Part shown: positions 17,193 through 27,634 of the stretch, piece after piece
How positions within the stretch are numbered: the first letter of the stretch is position 1
How the letters are laid out: each line of letters begins with the position of its first letter
DNA from: Bacteroidales bacterium
GTDB lineage: Bacteria > Bacteroidota > Bacteroidia > Bacteroidales > UBA932
Length of the DNA stretch: 56,756 bases
Reading direction: 5' to 3'
NCBI GenBank assembly: GCA_015060225.1
Contig: SUYX01000012.1
Span: 1 to 56,756 of the forward strand
Notes under the pieces: model-generated
What the model was told of the DNA's origin: nothing
The model's input: only the letters and a program-made list of their open reading frames with translations
Database searches by the model: none
Program-made: the position numbers and the translations under genes

Positions 17193-19316
17193 TTAGAATT
17201 TCTGCATAAGCATCTCAACAATCTTGATTGCTGCATAGGCTACTGGAGTACCAGGGCCGAAGATTGCAGCAGCACCTGCTTTGTAAAGGGCATCATAATC
17301 CTGTGCAGGGATAACACCACCTGCTACAACAATGATATCCTCTCTGCCAAGTTTCTTAAGCTCGTCTACAATCTGAGGAACAAGAGTCTTGTGACCTGCA
17401 GCAAGTGAAGATACACCCACTACGTGTACGTCGTTCTCCACTGCCTGTTTTGCAGCCTCCTCCGGAGTCTGGAACAATGGACCCATATCAACGTCAAAGC
17501 CACAGTCTGCATAACCGGTTGCAACAACTTTAGCACCACGGTCGTGACCGTCCTGACCAAGTTTTGCAATCATGATTCTTGGCTGACGACCCTCTTTCTT
17601 AGCGAACTCAGCAACAAGCTCTTTTGCTTTCTCAAAGTCTGAGTCATTCTTAACCTCAGAAGAGTAAACACCTGTATTCATACGGATAACTGCTTTATAA
17701 CGTCCTACAACTTTCTCACAAGCATCAGAGATCTCTCCCAATGAAGCTCTTGCTTTAGCAGCCTCAACAGCCAACTCAAGAAGGTTGCCTGATTTGTTTG
17801 CAACTGCCTCAGTAATTGCGTCAAGACACTGCTGTACTTTAGCGTTGTCGCGGTTTGCTCTAAGCTCTTTAAGTCTTGCAATCTGCTGCTCACGTACTTT
17901 AGCGTTATCAACGTCAAGAATCTCAATAGGATCCTCTTTCTCAAGACGGTATTTGTTGATACCTACGATAGTGTCAATACCAGAGTCAATTCTAGCCTGT
18001 TTGCGGGCTGCAGCCTCCTCAATTCTAAGTTTTGGAATACCTGTCTCAATAGCCTTAGCCATACCGCCAAGTTTCTCAACCTCCTGAATGTGCTCCCAAG
18101 CTTTGTCTGCCAACTCTTTGGTAAGGCTCTCAATGTAGTATGAACCTGCCCATGGGTCGATAGATTTACATACGCTGGTCTCCTCCTGGATATAGATCTG
18201 GGTGTTACGTGCAATACGTGCAGAGAAGTCTGTAGGAAGTGCGATAGCCTCATCCAATGCATTTGTATGCAATGACTGGGTGTGACCAAGAGCTGCACCC
18301 ATAGCCTCGATACATGTTCTTGCTACGTTGTTGAATGGATCCTGCTCTGTAAGTGACCAACCTGAAGTCTGACAGTGGGTTCTCAATGACAATGATTTAG
18401 GGTTCTGAGGGTTGAACTGGTTAACCAACTTGGCCCAGATCATACGTGCAGCACGCATTTTTGCAATCTCCATGAAGTGGTTCATACCAATTGCCCAGAA
18501 GAATGAAAGACGTGGGGCAAATGCATCAACTGAGATACCTGCTTTGATACCTGTTCTCAAGTACTCAAGACCGTCTGCCAATGTATAAGCCATCTCAATA
18601 TCATTGGTTGCACCTGCCTCCTGCATGTGGTAACCTGAAATTGAAATTGAGTTGAACTTAGGCATATATTTAGATGTGTAAGCGAAGATGTCGCCAATGA
18701 TTCTCATTGAGAACTCAGGTGGGTAAATGTAGGTATTACGTACCATGAACTCTTTAAGGATATCGTTCTGGATAGTACCAGCCATCTCCTCAAGTTTCGC
18801 ACCCTGCTCAAGACCGGCAACAATGTAGAATGCCATAACTGGAAGAACGGCACCGTTCATTGTCATTGAAACAGACATCTTGTTCAAAGGAATCTGGTCG
18901 AAAAGGATCTTCATATCCTCAACTGAACAGATAGATACACCTGCTTTACCAACATCACCTACTACACGTGGATGATCAGCATCGTAACCACGGTGTGTAG
19001 CCAAGTCAAAAGCTACTGAAAGACCTTTCTGTCCTGCAGCAAGATTTCTTCTATAGAATGCATTTGACTCCTCTGCTGTAGAGAAACCTGCATACTGTCT
19101 TACAGTCCAAGGTTTCTGTACATACATGGTGCTGTAAGGTCCACGTAGGAAAGGAGCTACACCTGCAGCATAGTTCAAATGCTCCATTCCCTCTAGGTCA
19201 GAGGCACTGTAGTTTGTTTTAACAGCAATCCTCTCTGGTGTCATCCACTCACTGTTCTGCTGCTGTGTGCAAGCGGCGCCACCGTTATATTTTAGTTCTG
19301 AAAAATTCGGACGCAT
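17193..19316 (-). CDS. mutB: Methylmalonyl-CoA mutase large (catalytic) subunit
   Basis: A 707-residue adenosylcobalamin enzyme interconverting succinyl-CoA and methylmalonyl-CoA, the key step of propionate formation through succinate. The N-terminal substrate barrel has [15 protein letters not shown] near residue 63 and the [10 protein letters not shown] histidine region near 228. The C-terminal cobalamin domain has [10 protein letters not shown] with the lower axial ligand His591, followed by [15 protein letters not shown]. The complete DxHxxG marks it as the catalytic subunit, in contrast to its neighbour. It starts 31 bp after mutA and is last in the operon. Confidence 0.95.
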   Translation of the reverse strand: MRPNFSELKYNGGAACTQQQNSEWMTPERIAVKTNYSASDLEGMEHLNYAAGVAPFLRGPYSTMYVQKPWTVRQYAGFSTAEESNAFYRRNLAAGQKGLSVAFDLATHRGYDADHPRVVGDVGKAGVSICSVEDMKILFDQIPLNKMSVSMTMNGAVLPVMAFYIVAGLEQGAKLEEMAGTIQNDILKEFMVRNTYIYPPEFSMRIIGDIFAYTSKYMPKFNSISISGYHMQEAGATNDIEMAYTLADGLEYLRTGIKAGISVDAFAPRLSFFWAIGMNHFMEIAKMRAARMIWAKLVNQFNPQNPKSLSLRTHCQTSGWSLTEQDPFNNVARTCIEAMGAALGHTQSLHTNALDEAIALPTDFSARIARNTQIYIQEETSVCKSIDPWAGSYYIESLTKELADKAWEHIQEVEKLGGMAKAIETGIPKLRIEEAAARKQARIDSGIDTIVGINKYRLEKEDPIEILDVDNAKVREQQIARLKELRANRDNAKVQQCLDAITEAVANKSGNLLELAVEAAKARASLGEISDACEKVVGRYKAVIRMNTGVYSSEVKNDSDFEKAKELVAEFAKKEGRQPRIMIAKLGQDGHDRGAKVVATGYADCGFDVDMGPLFQTPEEAAKQAVENDVHVVGVSSLAAGHKTLVPQIVDELKKLGREDIIVVAGGVIPAQDYDALYKAGAAAIFGPGTPVAYAAIKIVEMLMQKF

Positions 19317-19347
19317 AATCTTATATGTCTTTTAATTTTATTATTGC

Positions 19348-21213
19348 TTATTTAATACCCAATTTAGCCTGATAACCTTTTAGTGTCTCAAGAACGTTGC
19401 TCTTCACACTTATGAAGTTCTCAATGCCTTTAGCTGTAAGTTCCTCTTTGCAAGCTGGCTCACCGGCAACAACCACAATAGCTTTGTCTCCAACAAGAGA
19501 AGCAATCTGTGGAACGCCCTCTGCATACTCGTCATCAGATGAACAAGCAACAATAATATCTGCTTTTGCCTCCAATGCAGCTTTAACACCCTCCTCAACT
19601 GATGAGAATCTGTTGTTGTCAACAACCTTGAATCCTGCTACAGCAAAGAAGTTGCAAGCGAACTGGGCTCTTGCACGGCACATTGCAAGGTTACCGTAAG
19701 TAACCATAAATGCAACAGGCTCCTTGCCGCTCTTCTCGGTTGCAAAACGCAAAGCCTCAAATGGCTGAGCACCCCTGTATTTCTGTAGTGGCTGACCTAC
19801 AACAGCACCACATGCACATGGTGCAGGTTTTCTGGTAACAACCTCCAAAGTAACATCTTTGTCAACTTTCTCAGTAAAGTTAGGATACTGGTTAGAACCA
19901 AGGATAATCACTCTGCGGGTCTCAATCTTCTTGTCTCTTGCATCAGCAGTAGCCTTGATGGTATTCTGTACAAAGCCTGCTTTGAATGCCTCAACATAAC
20001 CGCCCATATTCTCAACCTCTGTAAAGAGTTTCCATGCAGTCTCAGAAATTGACTGTGTAAGGTTCTCAATGAAGTATGAACCTGCTGCAGGGTCAACAAC
20101 TTTATCAAAGTTAGCCTCCTCCTTAAGGATAGACTGTGTATTTCTTGCAATACGGTTGCTGAACTCACCTGGAGCACGGAACGGATAATCAAATGGAAGT
20201 ACCTCCAAAGAGTCAACACCTGCTATTGCAGCACTCATTGCCTCAGTTGTACCTCTAAGCATATTTACATATGGATCGTAAACTGTCATATTCCACTCGC
20301 TGGTAACAGCGTGGATCTTCATCTTCTGGCAGCACTCTTTCTCTGAACCGTAAGCTTTAACAATGTTTGCCCATAACATTCTTGCTGCACGGAATTTTGC
20401 AATCTCCATGAAATAGGTTGAACCTACTGCAAAAGTGAATTTGATACGTCTTGCTGCATCATCTGCACTTAGGCCCAACTCTACAAGTTTGTTGATATAC
20501 TCGCTACCCATAGCAAGGCCGAATCCCAACTCCTGAGAGATGTTTGAACCTGCATCATTGAATGAGTAAGCCTCAACACCAATAACTCTTACTCTTGGAT
20601 AATCCTTAACTGCATCAACAACAGCCTTAAGGGTATCCATTGATTTGTCTGAACAGAAAGATCCTGTCTGATTAAGCACCCTTAGAGGATCAAAATCAAA
20701 TGAAGCTTTCAAATCCTCAGCAGCTACACCCTGTGCTTTTGCTACAGCAAGGAAAGAGTTGATTATCTCTACTGATGCACAGCAGCAGCCAGCGAAGTTA
20801 ACCTCAACCTTTGCAAGATCAATTCCTTTAAGAAGGGTATTCATCTCAGCCTCGCTGATGGCTTTTTTGCCGTCAATGCAGAAACCTACAGACTCAACAC
20901 CTTTCTTAAGTCCGTCCAAAGCCTGTGCATTTGCAGCCTCAAAACCGCATACGCAAGCGCAATAGTCCTGACGTACCAACCAGTTGTTGTTGTCTTTTGT
21001 ACCTCTTACAAAAGGGAAAGCACCTGCCTCAGTACCCAGATGTTTTACACTCTCCAGGTTCTCGGCACGGTAGTAAGGGCGAACTGAAAAACCTTCTTCA
21101 GTTTTCCATACGAGTTTTTTCTCGTAGTCGGCACCTTTCAAATCTTTGATTATCACCTCTTCCCATTGCTCTGTGGAAACAGGTGGAAACTCAGCAAATA
21201 GTTTTTCTGCCAT
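19348..21213 (-). CDS. mutA: Methylmalonyl-CoA mutase small subunit
   Basis: A 621-residue subunit of the heterodimeric mutase. It shares the barrel fold with MutB (EFPPVSTEQWEEVI start, VRPYYRAENL, SRIARNTQSIL) but its C-terminal domain lacks the DxHxxG cobalamin motif, reading VTYGNLAMCRARAQF instead. The substrate-site histidine region is also not conserved. This is the expected state of the non-catalytic structural subunit. It is first in the mutAB operon, behind a TAACTTTG -7 box. Confidence 0.94.
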   Translation of the reverse strand: MAEKLFAEFPPVSTEQWEEVIIKDLKGADYEKKLVWKTEEGFSVRPYYRAENLESVKHLGTEAGAFPFVRGTKDNNNWLVRQDYCACVCGFEAANAQALDGLKKGVESVGFCIDGKKAISEAEMNTLLKGIDLAKVEVNFAGCCCASVEIINSFLAVAKAQGVAAEDLKASFDFDPLRVLNQTGSFCSDKSMDTLKAVVDAVKDYPRVRVIGVEAYSFNDAGSNISQELGFGLAMGSEYINKLVELGLSADDAARRIKFTFAVGSTYFMEIAKFRAARMLWANIVKAYGSEKECCQKMKIHAVTSEWNMTVYDPYVNMLRGTTEAMSAAIAGVDSLEVLPFDYPFRAPGEFSNRIARNTQSILKEEANFDKVVDPAAGSYFIENLTQSISETAWKLFTEVENMGGYVEAFKAGFVQNTIKATADARDKKIETRRVIILGSNQYPNFTEKVDKDVTLEVVTRKPAPCACGAVVGQPLQKYRGAQPFEALRFATEKSGKEPVAFMVTYGNLAMCRARAQFACNFFAVAGFKVVDNNRFSSVEEGVKAALEAKADIIVACSSDDEYAEGVPQIASLVGDKAIVVVAGEPACKEELTAKGIENFISVKSNVLETLKGYQAKLGIK

Positions 21214-21264
21214 ATTTTTATTTTTATATATGAATGGATAATATGATTTTTCTTAAAAATCGTT

Positions 21265-21295
21265 CAAAGTTAAGAATAATCTGTTTTAAAACCAA
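21265..21295 (-). promoter_or_regulatory. Promoter for mutAB
   Basis: On the minus strand TAACTTTG (21272-21265) matches TAnnTTTG, and TTGG (21295-21292) lies 19 bp upstream, a near match to the -33 element. Confidence 0.6.
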
Positions 21296-23326
21296 TTATT
21301 TAAACGCCTCCTCAACCACAGAATCATCCGCTATTGCAGGAATTGTCACTTTAAGTCCCGGGGTCCTCGCCATTTCCCTTTCAATGGCAGAGACTGCACC
21401 TTTGTTCCTTGCCCAACTTCTGCGGGCAATACCATTGTTCACATCCCACAACAGCATATTCCTTATTCTGCGGTCCGCATCCTCAGACCCGTCAATCACC
21501 ATACCGAATCCCCCGTTCATTACCTCTCCCCAACCTACTCCACCGCCATTATGCAAAGAGACCCAGGTTGCCCCCCTGAAGGCATCACCAATTACATTCT
21601 GCACTGCCATATCTGCAGTAAAGCTGGAGCCGTCATATATATTTGAAGTCTCCCTATACGGAGAATCTGTTCCGGAAACATCGTGATGGTCCCTTCCAAG
21701 CACAATTGGGGCACTCACTTTCCCTTCCCTTATGGCCTTGTTCATCGTAAGTGCAATTCCAATCCTTCCCTGTGAATCTGCATACAGGATACGGGCCTGT
21801 GACCCCACCACCAGTCTGTTCTTCCCGGCCTCCTTTATCCAGTGGATATTGTCGGCCAGCTGCGGCTTTATCTCGTCGGGAGCATCCTGCATCAGATCCT
21901 CCAGCACCTGTGCTGCAAGCATGTCGGTATATGCAAGATCCTCCGGTTTTGAGGATGTGCATACCCACCTGTATGGTCCGAACCCGTAATCAAAAAACAA
22001 TGGGCCCATTATATCCTGCACATAAGAGGGGTACCTGAACTTCCTGCTCTTTTCGGTATCATTGGAAGATGCATCCATCCCCGGATTGAATATATCCGCT
22101 CCGGCGCGTGATGCTTCCAACAGGAATGCGTTACCGTAATCAAAGAAGTACATTCCCCTTCCCGACAATTTGTTGATTGCCGCCACCTGCCTTCTCAAAC
22201 TCTCCTGTACACACTCCTTGAATTTCTCAGGCTCTTTGGCCATCATCTCCTTGCTCTCCTCAAACGAATACCCTACAGGATAATAACCGCCAGCCCATGG
22301 ATTATGCAATGAAGTCTGGTCTGAGCCAAGATCCACATGTACATTTTCAGCAGCCAGTTTCTCCCACAAATCCACCACATTGCCATGGTAAGCGAGTGAC
22401 ACCGCCTCCTTGGCTGCACGTGCCTTCTCTATACGGGCTACAAGCTCATCCAAATCCGAATACACTTCATCAACCCAGCCCTGAGAATATCTGGTCTGTA
22501 TAGCCTTTTCATTTATCTCTGCCACAACACCCACAACACCTGCTATAACGGCAGCCTTAGGCTGTGCCCCACTCATCCCCCCAAGCCCTGAACTCACAAA
22601 TACCTTGCCTGCCGGCTCAGGATTTCCATGCATTCTGGCCGCATTCAGTACAGTTATGGTTGTACCGTGTACAATTCCCTGTGGGCCTATATACATGAAC
22701 GACCCGGCCGTCATCTGCCCATATTGTGAGACCCCCAGGGCATTGAACTTCTCCCAATGGTCCTTGCTTGAATAGTTTGGAATCACCATTCCATTGGTAA
22801 CTACAACCCTTGGAGCATCCTTATGAGAAGGGAACAATCCCAGAGGATGTCCTGAATAAAGGACGAGGGTCTGCTCATCAGTCATTTCAGAGAGATACTT
22901 CATTGTAATCCTGTACTGGGCCCAATTCTGGAACACAGCTCCGTTTCCGCCGTATGTAATCAGTTCATGAGGATGCTGTGCAACTGCATTATCGAGATTA
23001 TTGCTCATCATAAGCATTACAGCAGCAGCCTGAACACTCCTGTGGGGAAAATCATATATACTTCTGGCATGTATCCTGTAATCCGGTCTGTAACGGTACA
23101 TGTAGATTCTGCCATACTCCTCCAACTCCTGTACAAACTCCTTTGCCAGGAACGGATGCTGCTCTGCAGGGAAATACCTCAGGGCATTGCGCAACGCCAG
23201 CTTCTTCTCCTCTTTTGTAAGAATCTGTTTCCTGCGGGGAGCATGGTTCACACTCTCATCATAAGGCTTTGCAGGAGGTATCACAGAAGGGATACCTTCA
23301 CATACAGTCTCTCTGAAATTATCCAT
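21296..23326 (-). CDS. hutU: Urocanate hydratase
   Basis: A 676-residue urocanase, converting urocanate to imidazolone propionate in histidine breakdown with tightly bound NAD. Recognisable blocks are ITYGGNGAVFQNWAQYR near residue 123, MTAGSFMYIGPQGIVHGT near 205, SSGLGGMSGAQPKAA near 244, and the C-terminal HNGGGVGWGEVMNGGFG. It is longer than the roughly 555-residue form of many bacteria, which is common in the Bacteroidota type. The other hut genes (hutH, hutI) are not present. It begins 3 bp after the stop of an ABC permease gene on the same strand, so it is probably cotranscribed with an exporter of unrelated function. Confidence 0.93.
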   Translation of the reverse strand: MDNFRETVCEGIPSVIPPAKPYDESVNHAPRRKQILTKEEKKLALRNALRYFPAEQHPFLAKEFVQELEEYGRIYMYRYRPDYRIHARSIYDFPHRSVQAAAVMLMMSNNLDNAVAQHPHELITYGGNGAVFQNWAQYRITMKYLSEMTDEQTLVLYSGHPLGLFPSHKDAPRVVVTNGMVIPNYSSKDHWEKFNALGVSQYGQMTAGSFMYIGPQGIVHGTTITVLNAARMHGNPEPAGKVFVSSGLGGMSGAQPKAAVIAGVVGVVAEINEKAIQTRYSQGWVDEVYSDLDELVARIEKARAAKEAVSLAYHGNVVDLWEKLAAENVHVDLGSDQTSLHNPWAGGYYPVGYSFEESKEMMAKEPEKFKECVQESLRRQVAAINKLSGRGMYFFDYGNAFLLEASRAGADIFNPGMDASSNDTEKSRKFRYPSYVQDIMGPLFFDYGFGPYRWVCTSSKPEDLAYTDMLAAQVLEDLMQDAPDEIKPQLADNIHWIKEAGKNRLVVGSQARILYADSQGRIGIALTMNKAIREGKVSAPIVLGRDHHDVSGTDSPYRETSNIYDGSSFTADMAVQNVIGDAFRGATWVSLHNGGGVGWGEVMNGGFGMVIDGSEDADRRIRNMLLWDVNNGIARRSWARNKGAVSAIEREMARTPGLKVTIPAIADDSVVEEAFK

Positions 23327-23329
23327 ATA

Positions 23330-24655
23330 TTAGTATTTTAACCATTTCCAAATCTCTTTCCAACCCGGTTTCTTCCCATACATGAGAATACCTACCCTGT
23401 ATATTTTTCCCGACAAATATGCCATTCCTACAAAAGTAAGCACCAGCACACCTATTGAAAGGGCAAGTTCCCATGCAGGGACACCGTAGGCAATTCTGGC
23501 CATCATCACCATTGGGGAAGTAAACGGAATCACCGAGCCCCAGAATGAGAGTGAGCTGTCGGGATACTGGAAAGTATGCAGCATAAGGAACAAACCTATA
23601 ATGAGCGGCATGGTGATTGGAAATATCAGCTGCTGTGTATCCGCTTCATTGTCCACGGCTGCTCCAACTGCTGCAAACATGCTTGAATACAAAAGATAGC
23701 CCAAAGCAAAATATACCACAAAGCATGCTATTATCTGAATGTAGTTCACCCCCTTGAGAGCCTGAAGGAAACCGTCACCCTCACTTTGTACTGCAGCGGT
23801 AATCTCCTCCACAGGTATCTCCGGAGAAGCCGCCGCCACAGTCTGTGCAGCATCATTCAACCCCAATACAGAACCTGCAACTGTAACTATGAGCAATGTG
23901 AACACAATCCATATGAAGAACTGGGTAAGGGCTACAGATGCAACTCCCAGAATCTTCCCCATCATAATCTGGAAAGGCTTCACAGATGAGACAATCACCT
24001 CAATGATTCTGGTGGTCTTCTCCTCAATCACACTCCTCATTACCATACTTCCGAACATGAAGATGAACATATAGATAAGGAAACTTGCAATATAGCCTAT
24101 AGCCATAAATATCTCAACCTTGGAAACCTTCTCCTCACCTTTGTCATCAAGGGTGTATGTCTGCAGTCTCACATCAGATTCAATATCTGACATTATCTGC
24201 TCCAGCTGCGGAATCTCATACCCTTTGAGCTTGTAGTCCTCAACCGCCTCCTCTACATTCCTGGAAATCCTGTTCTTGAGATCCATGTTCATCTGTTTCT
24301 TTGAATAAGTCACAACAGAGACATTCTTTGAAGAATCAAGTTCCGAGATGCCAACCACCGCAAAATAGCCCAGGCTGTCCATACCTCCCTTCAGCTGCTC
24401 AATGTCCATATCCTCAACCTGTGTAAAAACAAACTCCTCATCGTTCTGCATATAAGGCATCACTATCCCGCTCCTGTCCACCACTGCTATCTCAAGCCCC
24501 TCCTCTCCGCCGGAATACACGGCAATGAGACTTGGCACAACCATAAGTGCTGCAAACAGAATTGGGGTAAGCAGCGTAGTAAGTATAAACGATTTTTTCT
24601 TTACCCTTATTGCAAACTCCCTTGCAATAATTACAGATATCTTGCTCTTTCCCAT
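23330..24655 (-). CDS. ABC-2 type permease, NatB-like
   Basis: A 441-residue membrane protein. One N-terminal segment (about 20-45) is followed by a large extracytoplasmic domain (about 50-180), and then five or six membrane segments from about 185 to 425. The pattern and the motif VIEEKTTRIIEVIVSSVKPFQIM are those of NatB/YhaP-type ABC-2 exporters. It pairs with the ATPase gene 12 bp upstream. Substrates in the family include sodium and unknown small molecules, so the substrate here is open. Confidence 0.85.
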   Translation of the reverse strand: MGKSKISVIIAREFAIRVKKKSFILTTLLTPILFAALMVVPSLIAVYSGGEEGLEIAVVDRSGIVMPYMQNDEEFVFTQVEDMDIEQLKGGMDSLGYFAVVGISELDSSKNVSVVTYSKKQMNMDLKNRISRNVEEAVEDYKLKGYEIPQLEQIMSDIESDVRLQTYTLDDKGEEKVSKVEIFMAIGYIASFLIYMFIFMFGSMVMRSVIEEKTTRIIEVIVSSVKPFQIMMGKILGVASVALTQFFIWIVFTLLIVTVAGSVLGLNDAAQTVAAASPEIPVEEITAAVQSEGDGFLQALKGVNYIQIIACFVVYFALGYLLYSSMFAAVGAAVDNEADTQQLIFPITMPLIIGLFLMLHTFQYPDSSLSFWGSVIPFTSPMVMMARIAYGVPAWELALSIGVLVLTFVGMAYLSGKIYRVGILMYGKKPGWKEIWKWLKY

Positions 24656-24667
24656 TTTTCAGACTAT

Positions 24668-25576
24668 TTAATTGTTGGTAACAAGTTTAATGAAAATGTC
24701 ATTCATCCTTGGCATCAGCTCCTGGTATGAAACTATATCGTTCCCCTTTATAAGCTCACCCAAAATCTGTGCACTCGTAGCATCTTTCTGCACATCCAGA
24801 ACAGCTCTCCTGTTCCCTTTATACAATTCATCAGAAACTACAGATACCGGAGCCATGGCAATATCCACAGGGCTCTCACCCCTATAGATGACCTCCACAT
24901 GATTGTTCCCGTATTGGCGTCTGATGTCGTCAACCTTTCCGGTAATTATAAGATTGGATTTGTTTATCAGGGCTATGCTGTCACACAACTCCTCAACACT
25001 CTCCATATTGTGAGTAGAGAGGATTATTGTTGTCCCCTGCTCCTTCAGAGCCAGAATCTCTTTGCGGATAAGGTTTACATTAACAGGATCAAAACCTGAA
25101 AACGGCTCATCCAGAATAAGCAGCTGTGGCTTGTGCATAACAGTTGTAATGAACTGTATCTTTTGGGCCATACCCTTTGAGAGTTCCTCCACCTTCTTGT
25201 CCCACCAGCCCTGGATTCCAAACTTCACAAACCACTCCTTCAGTTCTGCAGTAGCCTCTCTTGTTGACATCCCTTTCAGCCTTGCAAGATAAATGGCCTG
25301 CTCCCCAACCTTCATCTTCTTATATAGCCCTCTCTCCTCAGGAAGGTATCCTATACTCTCAACGGCATCCGGCCTTATAGGGGCTCCGTTGAACATGAGT
25401 TCTCCGCTGTCGGGAAGGGTAATCTGGTTTATTATTCTTATAAGGGTGGTCTTTCCCGCGCCATTCGGCCCCAGAAGACCAAAAATTTCCCCTTTAGGGA
25501 TATTGAGGCTCACAGAGTTGAGAGCCGTAAACTTACCGAACTTCTTGGTAATGTTTGAACAGGTAATGATTCCCAT
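24668..25576 (-). CDS. ABC exporter ATPase, NatA-like
   Basis: A 302-residue ATP-binding subunit. Walker A is GPNGAGKTT near residue 35, the signature is ELSKGMAQKIQ near 138, and Walker B is LLILDEPFSGFDP near 155, with the switch histidine in LSTHNME. A C-terminal domain of about 80 residues follows, as in NatA-type exporters. It starts an operon with the permease and hutU, from a -7 box inside the end of the preceding gene. Confidence 0.9.
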   Translation of the reverse strand: MGIITCSNITKKFGKFTALNSVSLNIPKGEIFGLLGPNGAGKTTLIRIINQITLPDSGELMFNGAPIRPDAVESIGYLPEERGLYKKMKVGEQAIYLARLKGMSTREATAELKEWFVKFGIQGWWDKKVEELSKGMAQKIQFITTVMHKPQLLILDEPFSGFDPVNVNLIRKEILALKEQGTTIILSTHNMESVEELCDSIALINKSNLIITGKVDDIRRQYGNNHVEVIYRGESPVDIAMAPVSVVSDELYKGNRRAVLDVQKDATSAQILGELIKGNDIVSYQELMPRMNDIFIKLVTNN

Positions 25577-25604
25577 CTTCCAATGATTTATTTTTAGCTG
25601 TATC

Positions 25605-26957
25605 TTACAAAGGTAACAAATATCCTCTTAATTTATCCGCATTTTCTGCAGTAATCACCCTCTCTTTTACAAGTTCTTCCAACAGGTGCAGTTCCCCTTT
25701 AAAGTATTCTTTTCCCTTCAATTTCAGATAAGTGACAATTCCTCTTGCCGCATATGGCCCAATATACGGATGCTGCTCCAGCAATTTCCTATCTGCATTG
25801 AGAACAGAGAACCCCTTAACATCACTGCCGTTTACAAAAATATTCTTTTCAATCCCTGCAAACCTCTCCTGCGTAAATCCCTCAATCTCCAACAACTGCC
25901 TCACATCCACAAAAGAACCTCCAAGAGCCTCCCTGTACCTGAGGATCTTTTTGGCATAATACCCTCCAATCCCATACAGTTTCACCAGTGCCGCACTGTC
26001 TGCAGTATTCAGATTGCACATAAAGCGGTTCTTCTCCACCTTCTTCCCATATATGCTCCCCCTCCTTCCCGACGAATCCTTGTTGCCGATTTTGTTTCCC
26101 GACAAATCCGTACTTTCCGGTTCCTTCCCAAGCAGAACCGAATTGCCTGGTTCCCTCCCCGAGAAATCCGCACTGTCCGGTTCTCTCCGCTGCAGACCAC
26201 TCTGTCGAGGAACATTCTGCACCTTATCCGTTCCCCAAATGGCATTTCCTTCAGGGCAGGGAACATTCTGGGCAATTTTTGTTCCCACAGTACCACTTTT
26301 TGCCACCCCGGGCACATTTTTAGCACCATTTGTTCCCGCATTGCCATTTTTTACCACCCCAGGCACATCTAAGGCACCTTTTGTGCCCGAGCCCCTCCTC
26401 GGAAGCAGAAGATACCCCTCCAACGCCGTATATACAGCACTATCCACCACATACAACCTGGCAAAATCCTCCCTGTAGCGGAACCGCCCCCCCTTGCTCC
26501 TGTATTTGAGGATGCTCTGCGCCTGCCGTGCAGTGAATCCCAACAGCTGAAGGCTATCCCCCGTAATTGTGTTGGGATCAAATGCAAACCGCATTCCCCG
26601 GACAAATCTGCCACCGGCACCAGAGGCACTGGCGTCACCACCAGCAGTACCAGCACCAACGCCAGCACCACCCCGGACCCCAGAGGCACCACCTCCAACA
26701 CCGGCAACCCCTGCCACCTCACCAACCACGGTACCACCAACACCACCTCCTCCAGTACAACCTCCGGCAACATCAGAAACCTCATCAGCCATCCGGGCAC
26801 CTTGAACTTTATGCCATACAAATGTAACCACCTGAAACACAAACAGCAGGGCAATGAGGACAATCACCCCCATTGCTCTGCTGTTTGAAATCTTCACACT
26901 ACGGTCCCTGCCGCTACTCCTCTTCTGATTGCTCTCCCCCACCATAACCTGCTCCAC
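25605..26957 (-). CDS. ComEA-like helix-hairpin-helix protein with repeat-filled linkers
   Basis: A 450-residue protein with one membrane helix (about residues 29-48) and three helix-hairpin-helix units (about 125-185, 312-375 and 383-448), as in ComEA-like DNA-binding proteins. Two parts are odd. Residues 64-116 are almost only Gly, Ala, Val and Ser, from GC-rich DNA. Residues 191-250 are four 17-residue units beginning GTK, GTN, GTK and GTD, each with (D/N)VP five residues on; the DNA matches the 51-bp repeats before dnaG. A third stretch (258-299) has looser 10-residue repeats ending LSG or SSG. The first ATG overlaps rsmI by 44 bp; Met29 is an alternative start. A role in DNA uptake or binding is inference. 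Confidence 0.75.
   Translation of the reverse strand: MEQVMVGESNQKRSSGRDRSVKISNSRAMGVIVLIALLFVFQVVTFVWHKVQGARMADEVSDVAGGCTGGGGVGGTVVGEVAGVAGVGGGASGVRGGAGVGAGTAGGDASASGAGGRFVRGMRFAFDPNTITGDSLQLLGFTARQAQSILKYRSKGGRFRYREDFARLYVVDSAVYTALEGYLLLPRRGSGTKGALDVPGVVKNGNAGTNGAKNVPGVAKSGTVGTKIAQNVPCPEGNAIWGTDKVQNVPRQSGLQRREPDSADFSGREPGNSVLLGKEPESTDLSGNKIGNKDSSGRRGSIYGKKVEKNRFMCNLNTADSAALVKLYGIGGYYAKKILRYREALGGSFVDVRQLLEIEGFTQERFAGIEKNIFVNGSDVKGFSVLNADRKLLEQHPYIGPYAARGIVTYLKLKGKEYFKGELHLLEELVKERVITAENADKLRGYLLPL
25609..25616 (-). promoter_or_regulatory. -7 box for the natAB-hutU operon
   Basis: On the minus strand this reads TACCTTTG, matching TAnnTTTG, 33 bp before the ATPase ATG and within the last codons of the upstream gene. 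Confidence 0.55.
26208..26387 (-). repeat. 51-bp repeat units in frame within the HHH gene
   Basis: Three to four units spaced 51 bp encode 17-residue repeats. One reads GGGAACA, a 14-bp centre, then TGTTCCC: perfect 7-bp palindromic arms. The reading frame gives GTKnnnNVP, the same as one frame of the array at 54438-54693. Confidence 0.75.
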
Positions 26958-27615
26958 TTACAATCATTACTATTTCACCTTTCGGCTCATGTTTCATATA
27001 CCACTGCTGAAGCTCCTCAACAGTACCCCTTTTGCACTCCTCATGCAACTTGCTTATCTCCCTGCAAACTGCGGCCATACGGCCCGGGCCAAAGAACTCA
27101 ACCATCTGTCCCAATGTCTTTACCAGACGGTAAGGAGACTCATAAATGATCATGGTCCTCTCCTCCAGAGCCAACTGTTTGAACTTGGTCTGCCTTCCCT
27201 TCTTAACCGGAAGAAATCCCTCAAAACAGAACCTGTCACAAGGGAAACCGGAAGTAACCAGTGCCGGTACAAAAGCGGTAGCACCAGGCAAAGTCTCAAC
27301 TTCAATACCGGCCTCAACACAAGTCCTTACAAGGAGAAATCCCGGATCTGAAATACCAGGAGTCCCCGCATCACTTATCAGGGCCACATTCATACCTGCA
27401 AGTATTTTCTCACATACACCTGCAGCAGTCTTGTGCTCATTGAACTTGTGATGGCTCTCCATATGAGTGGAAATCTCATATTTCTTCAACAATACGGAAC
27501 TGGTCCTGGTATCCTCCGCCAGAATCAGGTCAACCTCCTTCAACACCCTCAACGCCCTTAAGGTAATATCCTCCATATTCCCGATAGGGGTAGGTACCAA
27601 ATACAATTTTGCCAT
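26914..27615 (-). CDS. rsmI: 16S rRNA (cytidine1402-2'-O)-methyltransferase
   Basis: A 233-residue SAM-dependent methyltransferase of the tetrapyrrole methylase fold, modifying C1402 in the ribosomal P site. Typical blocks are LYLVPTPIGNMEDITLRAL at the start, AEDTRTSSVLLKKY near residue 34, ALISDAGTPGISDPGF near 83 and LPGATAFVPAL near 112. The ATG at 27615 was preferred over an in-frame one five codons upstream because homology begins at MAKLYLVPTPIGN. It lies 19 bp after folE and probably shares its transcript. Confidence 0.94.
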   Translation of the reverse strand: MAKLYLVPTPIGNMEDITLRALRVLKEVDLILAEDTRTSSVLLKKYEISTHMESHHKFNEHKTAAGVCEKILAGMNVALISDAGTPGISDPGFLLVRTCVEAGIEVETLPGATAFVPALVTSGFPCDRFCFEGFLPVKKGRQTKFKQLALEERTMIIYESPYRLVKTLGQMVEFFGPGRMAAVCREISKLHEECKRGTVEELQQWYMKHEPKGEIVMIVSGAGYGGGEQSEEE

Positions 27616-27634
27616 ATTCTTCCTCTCCAATTTT

